A stretch of 64,000 nucleotides of DNA, taken from assembly GCA_024663395.1 (NCBI GenBank), contig JANFAH010000003.1, positions 2,728,001 to 2,792,000 on the forward strand, written 5' to 3'. This DNA is from Pisolithus tinctorius. Lineage: Eukaryota; Basidiomycota; Agaricomycetes; Boletales; Pisolithaceae. The notes beneath the pieces were generated by a model. The model was not told the DNA's origin. It saw only the letters and a list, made by a program, of their open reading frames with translations, and ran no database searches. Positions 37,932 through 47,920 of this stretch are shown in pieces. How positions within the stretch are numbered: position 1 is the stretch's first letter; every line of letters begins with the position of its first letter. The position numbers were made by a program, and so were the translations under genes.

Positions 37932-39116
37932 TCAACCGCCCTCGCTTGCAAATTTAATGTTACATCCTTTATCCTCTAGCCGGCGTCGCAACCGAGGAAA
38001 CCGCGGATCTTTCATTATCTCACTCCAGTTACCGTAGAGAACTACGTGCTGGAGGGCAGGCAACGATGGACCAGCAAGCCACCAAAAATGGCGGTCGAGA
38101 TGTGCCCACACATTATTAGGTGACATCTTGCATGGGAAGGCATGGATGCCCACGCATTCCACCAAAGCTTCTACTTCCACAGCGAGTTGAGAGAGCACGG
38201 TGAAAAAGATACAGTAATTGAAAGTTTTGACGGAGGAAGCACCAGCACGTAAGAATGGAGTAATCCAATCGTTCATGAGGAAGGCGACATTCCGTCCGAA
38301 CTCTACTGTGGAAAGTTGCCGACCAAAGGTAGACCAGACCTGCTCGATTGCGTAGCTTTCACTTGGAAAGTCTAGGATTATATGGGCGAGAGAAGGGAGC
38401 ACCCATCCACAAATTCGCAGCAGGAACGTGGCGCTCACTCTCCGCAGCCGGAGAGTCGTTAACGCTGGTAGGTGCAGAGCGTCCAGCTCCTGTGCGGTAT
38501 GGAATTCCCCTCCAAGAGTAAGATACTGCAAGTGCGGAGTGCTGTGAAGTACATCAACGAGGGAGTTTATGCCGCCAGATCCAGCAACTGTGTGGCAGTG
38601 CCACCAATCCAGTCGAGTCAGGGACGACAAGGGTACGATTCCCGTGGAGAACCCCAGTTGTGGCTCGGGGAACTGCCCGCGGACTTCTGGCAAATATGGT
38701 CGGACGAGAGTTTGAAGGAATGGACAGGATGATAAAATCTGGATAGCGTCGGCGCCAGAGCTGCTGTGGTCTGTCAGAGTATAAGGCAGTTCGAGGCGTC
38801 GAACCCATCTTCCGGGCATGGAAGGTTTGCCCTCCGAGCTGAGTTGATCGCTCCCCAGAAACTTCTTCAGGGCGTCCTCCACGTCGGGTCTAACCCTCAC
38901 ATCCTCGTAAAGAAAGGCAGTGGCGAGGGTCCGCCACGTACGACAGACCTGCACGAGTGACCTCCTTGTTCTGAGGACCGTCTCCGAGACCATATCGAAA
39001 CAACCTTCGAATGGCTCATATGTGGCGGTCAATTGTCCGTCGTCCGGTTGTGTTGCCAAGCGAAAGATAGTTAGCCACAGCTCCGGGGGGAGTTTACAAT
39101 CCGAGTTGGGTGCCAT
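37932..39116 (-). CDS. F-box-like protein, intronless
   Basis: Starts MAPNSDCKLPPELWLTIFRLAT, an F-box (LPPELWLTIFRLA...SLVQVCRTWRTLATAFLYEDVRV) in the first 75 or so residues. About 320 residues with LRR-like spacing follow (TPHLQYLTLGGEFHTAQEL, LPALTTLRLRRVS, LPALQHVVLYGNW). The motif PGRWVRRLELPYTL matches PGRWVQVLDL in the F-box gene 3.3 kb away, so the two belong to the same large Agaricomycete family. Presumed Skp1-binding SCF adaptor of unknown target. A longer start at 39164 exists, but the Met at 39116 sits directly before the F-box and is preferred. Confidence 0.8.
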   Translation of the reverse strand: MAPNSDCKLPPELWLTIFRLATQPDDGQLTATYEPFEGCFDMVSETVLRTRRSLVQVCRTWRTLATAFLYEDVRVRPDVEDALKKFLGSDQLSSEGKPSMPGRWVRRLELPYTLTDHSSSGADAIQILSSCPFLQTLVRPYLPEVRGQFPEPQLGFSTGIVPLSSLTRLDWWHCHTVAGSGGINSLVDVLHSTPHLQYLTLGGEFHTAQELDALHLPALTTLRLRRVSATFLLRICGWVLPSLAHIILDFPSESYAIEQVWSTFGRQLSTVEFGRNVAFLMNDWITPFLRAGASSVKTFNYCIFFTVLSQLAVEVEALVECVGIHAFPCKMSPNNVWAHLDRHFWWLAGPSLPALQHVVLYGNWSEIMKDPRFPRLRRRLEDKGCNIKFASEGG

Positions 39117-39459
39117 CGAATGACGGGAGGTAAGAACTGTACGTAGTCCCCACTCGAGTACCACTGTTGTACATAGTATCGATATCGGACATGATAGGCA
39201 AATCCCGGATCATCCCAGGCCTTGTTGAATGAGTGAACTAAACTGCTCGAAGGTAAAATTCCGTCGTGTCTTAGGTGCCATGCCATGAATGCCTTCACAT
39301 CTTACAACTCGAAAAAGAGAGAGAAAGGAGCCATGCACAATTATGTGTCGTGAGGGGGTACAAGGCTTATGTTGCTAGGGTAGTATAGAGGTAGCGAATC
39401 GGCGTACTAAAAAATCGTAGTATTTCAAAGGTACCATTTCCAGCTTCTCGATACGCACT

Positions 39460-39753
39460 ATGGATCATTTTTACCGGCGGTTACGACCTCGTCAGCCGCC
39501 GTCCCACCCCACGCCCGCCACGCCGTACACTTCCGCTATGAGGCGGTCCGTTCGGGTGAGGAAAAAATGTGTGTACCATAATGTGAATCCACTGTCCGCA
39601 CCTGTATCTACACCTCTGCGTGAAACACCAAGAGGGGTGCCTAGGTTTCCCCAGTACAAAGATGTCGCTATCGAGAACACGGCATGCAAAGGTCATGTCA
39701 GAAAATGGTATCGTCGAATTGCTAAAATAAATAGAAAAAAAAGGGCCGGGTGA
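39460..39753 (+). CDS. Small basic open frame, doubtful
   Basis: 97 codons, very basic (MDHFYRRLRPRQPP...KWYRRIAKINRKKRAG), no signal or TM segment and no recognised family. It occupies an otherwise empty 750-bp stretch between an F-box gene and SHO1. Composition (Pro/Arg at the start, Lys/Arg at the end) could be a nuclear or nucleic-acid-binding peptide, or chance. An equally long frame exists on the other strand. Confidence 0.25.
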   Translation: MDHFYRRLRPRQPPSHPTPATPYTSAMRRSVRVRKKCVYHNVNPLSAPVSTPLRETPRGVPRFPQYKDVAIENTACKGHVRKWYRRIAKINRKKRAG

Positions 39754-39863
39754 TGTAACAGAACCGATGTTGGTGACAGCCAAGTGACCTAGAAGACATC
39801 AAACTCGTTGGGACGCGTCGAGAATTCGTGATAAGTGCATATGGGTGATACCAGCTTGATTGA

Positions 39864-41204
39864 TCATATGAGCTGGAGGTAGTTTGATGGGGCGACTAGA
39901 GGGGTCCAGGTTGAACGACTGTTGCGGTAGGAGGATGGGATGACTTACTTCCGATGGTACCGTCCACCTTCCTTGCTTGCCACCATTTCCCTTGCTTGTC
40001 GATGATATCGAGAACCTCGCCTTTGGTGAACGATATCTCGTTAGGGTCGTCTGGCGAGGCTGTGTCTGCAGAGCCCTGTCAATGACGCATGCCAAGGATG
40101 GACGGCGTGGGTACCTACAAGCATATAGAGCTTTGGCCTTGTACATGTACACGTCTTGTTCGGGGGTCTGTTCTGGTGCGCCTTGGCTAGAGTTACTTGG
40201 GCCGCCGCCAGCTCCGACTCCTGCGGCACCTGGACCCATTAGGGGTGAACTTGCACCCAGGTTATTTTCGGGATTAGCGAGAGGGCTCGGAGCGACGTTT
40301 TGGTTGCTATGGATGCTGCCGGCGCCTGCTGCTGGGCCAAGACTCCTCGGCGCACCGCCATCATTGCTAGCACCCCCGACGAAGCTATTTTGGCTCCTGA
40401 CGCCAGCAGGGCCAATACCAGGGGTTGTTTTTGTGGCCGAATCATAGGGTACATCATGAGAGCTGATGCCTCCGCCGTAATTTGGGGCGTAACCATTGGT
40501 GCCCATATTGTGAACGGAAGTGCCCCGAGTTCTACGGCGGCGGGAGGGAGGGGTTAGACCGCCGGTACCGAGAGAGTTGAGGAGATACCAAGCGAGCGAG
40601 TCTTCTTCGGAAGTGAAGTACAACACCCAAAGAATGTCGACGATAGCCAGGATGAGCCAGCCAGCGGCCATTGCATCGAGAGGGGCGCGACCGCTGAATA
40701 TACTGTCGTTTACGGCAATGACGGCGAATACGATGGCGACTGCGCCGAAGACAGATATCTGGAAGCGATGCATGGCGATAGAGTCACTTGCGAGGGTATA
40801 TATGACACCGAGGATGAGGAAGAGTTGGAGGAATATTCCGAACCACGCGACGTTGACAGAACCGACTTGGGAGACGGGTTGTAAGAGAGGGGAGGGGGGA
40901 GCGACGGGGAGATGGACGACTCACTCTGGGCAGTTGCTATAGCTTGTGAGATGAACGCGATGAACCATGCGAGCTGGGCGGGATCGAGGTGGTTGGCGGG
41001 GAAGACGGGCTAGTTGGAGGGGGAATATGGACTTACCACGGCAAGGATGGTTGTAAACAGGAAGAGGTAGTGGGTGAGGATGGGAGTGAAGTCGAGGCCT
41101 TCGTTTCCTCGCGGAGGCATCGTCGGCGGCGGGGTGGTCTCTGTCGTTGGCGAGGTTATGTTTGAGTCGCTGAGTCGACGAGACGACGTTGAAGACACAT
41201 CCAC
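39864..41204 (-). CDS. SHO1: SHO1 osmosensor (four TM + SH3)
   Basis: Membrane adaptor of the HOG osmostress MAP kinase pathway. Exons give FTPILTHYLFLFTTILAV (TM1) joined to LAWFIAFISQAIATAQ (TM2). The block VAWFGIFLQLFLILGVIYTLASDSIAMHRFQISVFGAVAIVFAVIAVNDSIF (TM3-4) is diagnostic of Sho1. A cytoplasmic Gly/Ala/Pro/Ser-rich linker of about 160 residues follows. The C-terminal SH3 domain (ALYAYTASPDDPNEISFTKGE, then DIIDKQGKWWQARKVDGTIG and IAPSNYLQLI) is completed by two short exons. The stop is at 39866-39864. The start is ambiguous: 41204 gives a Ser/Thr-rich cytoplasmic leader, while the Met at 41120 (MPPRGNEGLDF) also fits the family. Only 137 bp separate 41204 from the divergent SIN3 start. 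Confidence 0.93.
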
Positions 41205-41341
41205 GTGGTGTGTCAGACATTCCCACGGTGGTCCTGCATAGATAAGATAAGATAGCGATGTTTTCCCACGACGAGCTTAATGCCTCCGTGAAACGCGGTT
41301 GCCGTAAACCGGGAGACAGACAGAGAGAGGACTGAGCGAGG

Positions 41342-44300
41342 ATGGCCTCAGAGGGTCTGCCATCGCCACCCCCGCCGTCAGACCCCGGAGCGACCGACTC
41401 CGCACAGATGCCCGCCAGGACACCCAAACCACCCACACCGCGTCCCCGCACCGCCGGCGACTCGTCCGACCCATACCACCCGCAAAAACCAACCGACCCC
41501 AACCGCCCACTCAACGTCACAGACGCCCTTACCTATCTCGATGCTGTCAAGATCCAGTTCCATGACAGACCAGACGTGTACAATAACTTCTTGGACATCA
41601 TGAAAGACTTCAAGAGCGAAGTGTATGTCGCCCCCCTCTGCGGTTCTTCGTCTCTTTCCTCACCCCTTCCCTTCCAGCATCGACACCCCAGGCGTCATCG
41701 AACGTGTCTCCATGCTATTTCACGGCAGTCCCCCCCTCATCCAAGGATTCAATACCTTCCTCCCCCCTGGCTATCGCATCGAAATCTCCTCAGACCCGTC
41801 AGATCCCAACATGATCACCGTCACAACGCCCATGGGCACAACCACTCAATCAACGTCCGAACCAGCCCGCTCCCGTGAAGCTATACTCAAGTCGTCGCTT
41901 CCAGGACTGCCCTATCCGCAATTGTCTCGGTCCACAACTCCATACCAGCTGGCCCACTTACAACTCCCCATGGATGCACTTACATCCGGTCTACAACCCC
42001 CCTCCACTACTGCAGCTGCAGCTGCGTCCTTTCTCGGAAATTTGAACAACAAGTTGGAAAACAGGCCCGCAGGTGAATTCAACCACGCAATCCAATACCT
42101 CAACAAGATAAAGGCCCGTTTTGCTGACGACCCCGACATCTACAAACAATTCCTCGAGATGCTTCAGACATACCAAAAGGAACAGCGTCAACTCCAAGAC
42201 GTATGTCCTTTCTCATCGCACTCACCACAGCTCATGTCCTGTTTATCAGTCACAGGTCTATTTGCAAGTCCAGGTTCTCTTCAAGGACGCCCCAGACCTT
42301 CTCGCCGAGTTTAAAGACTTCCTACCCGAGGCACCCATCACCGTTTCCGCTACAAACAATGTGGTGGGTATCCAACCTCCATTTGAAGCACCGTTACTCA
42401 CACCCAGTCGTCCGACAAGGATAAGCCCAGCAGAAAGCCTCCCGCAGCATCGATTCCATCGGGAAAGAAGAGGCGGAAAGCCCAAGACAAAGACACGACC
42501 CCAATACCCCCGTCTAGGTCAACCACCAACCGAGTACGCGCTTCGTTCCAATCTCCTCCGTCCAGGCTCATACAGCAGTAGACAAAGAAGATCAAGCATA
42601 CCCACCGACCTGGGGAACCTGAGTCACCTCATTTCTCTCCTTACGGCTTACCCACGGCTTCCCCCTCTCATCCCAGTCACTCAGCAGCGCTTATCCACTC
42701 ACATGCGTCTGCTTTTGCTCACTTGCCAATCATCCCTGGCATGCAACCCATCGTTCCCGGTGCGCATCCTTCCGTCGTGTCTCCTCCCGATGACCTCCTC
42801 TTCTTCGAACGCGCAAAGCGAACCCTCGAAAGCAAGGACACGTACGAGGAGTTTTTGAAGTTGCTCAACCTCTACTCAAAAGATATTATTGACACGAAGA
42901 CGCTCGTCGACCTGGCACAAGCCTTCCTTGGAGACGGAGAGTTGCTCTCGCAGTTCAAGGAAGTTGCTGGGTACGACGATTGTCAAGATAATGTCGAGCG
43001 CGGGCCACCCGGTAGCATTCGCACAGGGCCGCCAGAACCGGTCTCCGCACAACCCGCCGGTGAAGGGGAAGGACCGAGCTATCGCAGGCTCCCAGACACC
43101 GTCAGTATTGCATTCCATGCAACTTACGCGATTTGACGCCCTTATTTAGGAAATTCGACTAGCATGTTCAGGTCGTGACCAGCTGTGTCGATCCGTTCTT
43201 AACGATGTCTGGGTTTCCCATCCTACTTGGGCATCCGAAGAGGCTGGATTCATTTCTCACAAGAAGAATGCATTCGAGGAACAACTACACAAGAGCGAGG
43301 AGGAGCGTCATGAGTATCATGTCCAGCTAGAAGCGCTCGCACGCACGATCGCACTCTTCGAGCCAGTTAATGCGCGCATTGAAGAGATGACCAGCGAAGA
43401 GCGGGCAGCATTCCGTCTCAAGGCCGATTTCGGCGGGCCCGAGCAAAAGCATATATCACAGGATATTAAAGAAGGTCTACTGGCCGCGACGCGGGGTCGG
43501 AGATTATCCAAGCTATCCAGGAATGCCCGAGCTTTGCTGTTCCGGTCGTCTTTGCGCGGCTGAAAGCCAAGGACGAGGAATGGCGGCGCGCCCAGAGGGA
43601 GTGGAACAAGACCTGGCGCGAAGTCGATGCGAAGAACTTTTACAAGTCTCTCGATCATCAGGGGATCGTTTTTAAGACGAATGACAAGCGGTGCATTACG
43701 GCTAAACATTTCGTCGGGAATATCGAGACTATCAAGGCTGAGCAAATGCAGAAGCGTGAACGTGAGCGGCAACGACCCTCCTTTGCTGCCGGATCATCCT
43801 GGGCACCAACTGGAATTCGACCTGAGTCAGACATCGGTGCTGCAAGATATTTTACGACTAGTGTACTCATTCCTGGACCACTCTCATGCCCATTACAGTG
43901 CCCAGGAGCGACGCTTAATTGCGGGTTTCTTGCGTTCCTTTGTGCCTCTGCTGTGCACGTTCCCAACCGCGGACTTTGACGTCCGTGTGCGGACTTGCCG
44001 ACGGTCTTCGAGACGATGACACGGAACACGAAGTGTTGCATGCGCAACGAAGCGGTAGTAGATCGGCTGGTGGAGGCGCCCGCCAAAACTCCCCGGTCGC
44101 GGCGGGAGATCTGCGAAGACAGTTGCTGCGAGCAGCTCAAGAGAGGGCTCTTCGGACGGAAGGGTTGCAATGCAATACAGTCCAGCCCAACCTCACCCAA
44201 GTCTGTTCGCGATCCAGGTGACACCGAAAACAAGAGTGTATTGTTTGAAGACGGTCCGGAGAATGTATGGATCCGCATATCGCAGACGAGCACACGTAGT

Positions 44301-45551
44301 AGGTCCTAACCAGTGGAAACGCAAACCGTTCTTTTGCAACACCACCTTCTACACGATGCTGTGCCTACTTCAGGTATTTTCACAATCTGTTTCTCCAAGC
44401 GAATTGTCTCTAAAAATGGCGGGTATAGCTAATGTATTCTCGGGTCATGATTTGCAAGGAAGCAGCCCGACAGACAGCAAAAGTGCTGAATCCCACGGAC
44501 TGCAATCCGATCGCAGTTGATCTCGGTTTAGATGATCCTGCTGGTCCTGCTGCGGTTCTTGTTCAGGCCATGGAAGCCCTAGGAGACCGGCGACCGAACG
44601 AGACCGCAGATGTTTTCTATCTATATTTTCTGGAGGCCTGTGAGAAATTGTTCGATAATGAACTGGACCCTGGGCTATTTGAGGAACACATGCGATGGTT
44701 TTTCGGAAACAAGGTGGGTTGACCCCTATGTTTCATGCTTAGAATAAAATTGAGACATTCCCGTAGGCATTCTATTTGTTTACTCTGGACAAACTGATTG
44801 CAGCATTCGTTAAACAGGTGAGCATGTGCGAGTTGTTATAGTTATTCATGGATAAGTGCATTTGCCTGACTCCTATTTCCCATCGCAGGTCCAGTTCGTG
44901 GTGTCCGATAACAAGTGTCAGGAATTATGGGCGTTGTTAAGGGATGTGCGCCGGGTTGGTGTTCTGACTAATCAAGACATGATCCGATATCGACGAGAGT
45001 CAGAGAAACATGTAGGGTCGGATGAACACCTGTATCGCGTGGAGTGGGTAAGTTGAACTAAATTTTACATGCGCATGGTATGGGGCTGACGGAACGGATC
45101 AGGATTCCCACCTGAAAAAGATGTACATCCAGCTGCTTGACGCTGACGACCCGAGCGTGGGAGGAGATCGGACTGCAGTTGGGCGGTGGCAAGAATATAT
45201 GGACTCGTATGTTCTGTGGCAGCCGACTGAATGGGTCCCAAGCCAAATGCGGCAGAGGAGCGATGCACTTTTCCTGCGAAAGTGAGTATCATGACAGCGG
45301 GTTTATGCGGCTGATGTGGTGATCGCTGATATAAAAATAGGCATGTACCGACCGATGAATCGCCACGGGTGTGGCCAGGGTGGAATGCGATGCGAATTAG
45401 GATCAGTCCTAGGACATACAAGTTGCTTTACGAGGCAAACGCAGAAGATGTGCTGGTGCGGGAACGAAGTGAGGAGGAAGAGCGCGAGCTTCGGGAACGA
45501 GCAAGGGCACGGAACGAGGAGCGCAGTCGATCTCGTTGGCTGGTTTGGTAA
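41342..45551 (+). CDS. SIN3: SIN3 corepressor scaffold, reading frame interrupted by apparent +1 shifts
   Basis: Scaffold of Rpd3-type histone-deacetylase complexes. Three PAH domains are visible: [22 protein letters not shown] with [53 protein letters not shown] with [21 protein letters not shown]; and [26 protein letters not shown]. The HDAC-interaction domain starts at [24 protein letters not shown]. Introns explain frame changes up to about 43150. From 43440 to 44300 the conserved protein can only be followed by skipping one base six times (near 43441, 43491, 43800, 43996, 44165, 44295). After 44345 the frame is sound again ([35 protein letters not shown]), ending RSRSRWLVW. Either assembly error or a recently damaged gene; the gene identity is certain. 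Confidence 0.9.
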
Positions 45552-45957
45552 TAAAATATCACGTGTGCTGTAATTTGTCATAGTTCGCTATATTTGGCTG
45601 GCAATCGGGGAAAGGGGTCTATTTTTAGACGCGCCCTCTCAACCAAATAAACTAATAAGTGGTAAAAATACAAATTTTTATTACTTAAGCGGGCCCAAAG
45701 GTTGAGACCGTCTATGGCCCGCGACTCAGACACAGACCTTCCCTGAGAGCTGCGCAGCGAGCGACGAGAACGAGGACAAGGACGAGGGGCCCCGGTGTGT
45801 CCAGGACGACGTATTGGAAACCAAGCAGGGAGCATTTCATTCGCCGGTACAAGTTTCTGAGCCAAACCAGCTCTCGGCTCAAGTTTTTTTGCGCCACGCT
45901 GAGAGAACGAGACTCTCTTGGCGAGCCGTGTTCAGACTTTCCGTGGGTGCAGCTGCG
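45552..45957. other. Intergenic 406 bp
   Basis: SIN3 3' end and the upstream region of the membrane protein that follows. Short frames only; the frame preceding 45958 is open back to 45814 and could extend the next protein by 48 residues. Confidence 0.4.
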
Positions 45958-47703
45958 ATGACGGCCAAGCCTAAGCATGCCAATAGCAGAAACAGCGAAG
46001 CGGGTGGTATTGACAAGAAAGGTCGTCGTCATGATAGCTCTTATCTCCGTAGGCTCGACGACAACCACAACGACAACGACAACGACGAGCGTCTCCCATC
46101 TGCTTCGACGCCCTCCTCAGCGCCGAGCCCTTCTTCTGCGGTCTTATCTGCCCTTGCCTTTATCGCCACTTCGCAATCGTCCGTCTCCGGCAGTCCACTG
46201 CCAATTCAGACCGCGCCTCCTGTCTTCCTCTGCCCTTCCATCGAATACCATTACGCTGTCCCCTCCCTACCCACCATTCCTCCCGTACCACCACTCCGGC
46301 TTAACAACCGCGCTTCCACCCCAACCCCTACTTCTCAGTCTTCCTCCCGTCGTCGCCTAGCTGACAAGTACATCAAAGGCATGGACAGCCAATGGCGAAA
46401 GACGGATGAATGGACTTTGTTCGGCTCTACGGTATGGACACACATTACTTTAGTCCTCCCTCTGTCCTCACACATTCCCCGTCCATAGTGCTGTTCGAGC
46501 ACATCAAACGTCAATGATGTACTAGCATCGCCGTCACCAACCTCTACCTATTCCTCTGCCAGCGTGACGCCCGACGAACTCGACGCTGCTGCCCTCCCAG
46601 CCGGCTGGCAAACATCGACTAGCACCGGTGCAGAGCCAACCATCATCCTCGCTCTTTCCATAATCCTTGCCGTTTCCTTGTTCGTCTTCATCGTCGCGTG
46701 TGCCGTTTGGAAAAGGAGAAAGAAGAAGAAAGCCGCGAAGCATGACCTCGAAGCCAAGTTGCGTCGTAAGCTACGATCGGACGACGAGTCTGAGCACGGG
46801 GAGCTGGAGAAGGAGGTGCGGGGAAAGATGCGGGTTTGGGCAAAGGCGACCGCTCGGTGGAAAGCAAACGTTCGGCAATCCGCTCGCCGCCGTCGGAAGA
46901 AACAGTCCACCATGTCACGAGGTGTTCGCTCTCACTCTCCTGCTCCATCTGAGCATCATGAACCATCTGCCGCGGACCCATCTCGTTGCCCATCTCCTGC
47001 AAACGCAGAAAGTCAGGATGCTGCCGAACGGGCTTCGGTTACACCACCGGATCCTCAGAGGCTACCAGAACAATCTCTTCCACCTGCTTACAGGCCATCA
47101 TCCCCTGCCGACTTGAATGCATCAACCTCGCGGAGGACTTCGTTTCTTTCTGACCCTGGTAGTCATTCATCCACCCCGCACGCAGAGCCTGCTCCTTATA
47201 CCCCACCTACTTCGGGACACATCTCTATAGACGATAAGAGGGAGCTTGGACGTCTGGGCGAACTAGCAAGTGCACCTCCAGAACCAGAGATCATCATTGC
47301 TGGGAGCTCACGTATGGCGGCCTCAGTGCCGACGTTCGACGAGGCACTGGAAGACTTAGATGCATACCCTGAGCTAGAGCCATACTCAGCAGACCCACAC
47401 CCTTGTTTCCCCTCACCCCCCTCCAAAACTTCCATGCTAAAAGGGCAAGATATTCCAATCATGGACTCAATTGATGACGGACTGCTTACTGCGAGTGCCC
47501 CACCTGATGAACGCTTTCCTGTGGAACCATCCGCGCCCTCATTGGAGGATGAGGGCAATGATCATCTATGTGACCATTCCCATCTCATTACTGACGCTCT
47601 TACCTCTCATTCGCATCCTCTAGTACCTTCCAGTACTTCGTCTTCTTGGCGACTTTCATCATCATCTGCAATGAACGCTATACCTCCCTCGTATCACCCT
47701 TGA
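45958..47703 (+). CDS. Single-pass membrane protein, basidiomycete family of unknown function
   Basis: Two exons joined at about 46431-46488. The N-terminal part (about 180 residues) is Ser/Thr/Pro-rich and contains an Asn/Asp run (DDNHNDNDND). It ends RRRLADKYIKGMDSQWRKTDEWTLFGSTV, a motif I associate with uncharacterised Agaricomycete proteins. After a Ser-rich linker comes TIILALSIILAVSLFVFIVACAVWKRRKKKK, a TM helix with a basic stop-transfer. An amphipathic basic helix (GKMRVWAKATARWKANVRQSARRRRK) and a long Pro/Ser-rich tail (LPPAYRPSSP, FDEALEDLDAYPEL) follow. The layout is that of a receptor-like or adaptor protein with the tail in the cytoplasm. No signal peptide is evident from 45958. 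Function unknown. Confidence 0.72.
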
Positions 47704-47920
47704 CAGCTATGGGATGAGGTTTATTTTCATTCATGGGTCACTTAACGTGGTAGCATGTACAAGTATCTTAGTGCAACTGTCTTGATAATCCAAGCTTTCC
47801 ATCAACTTTCACGCTCTCAGTTTTGCGCTATAATTCCCTGATTAGGTAACTTCTGGCTACTAGTAAGGAAGAGGTTTGCAGTTGACCCTCTCACTACTCT
47901 TCTTCCTCTAATCGTTTAGC

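Noticed and set aside
42121..42858. Apparent early frameshifts and an in-frame TAG in SIN3 before 43150
   Set aside because: Resolved as two ordinary introns: GTGGGTATCC...CACCCAG near 42365-42411 and GTACGCGC...CAGTAG near 42534-42584. These restore [20 protein letters not shown]. Only the later six shifts remain unexplained.
46050..46100. Possible Thr-repeat reading frame (ten Thr) from the aca/acg trinucleotide run
   Set aside because: The frame lacks continuity with the TM exon; the Asn/Asp frame joins in phase to the membrane-protein exon with its conserved juxtamembrane motif.
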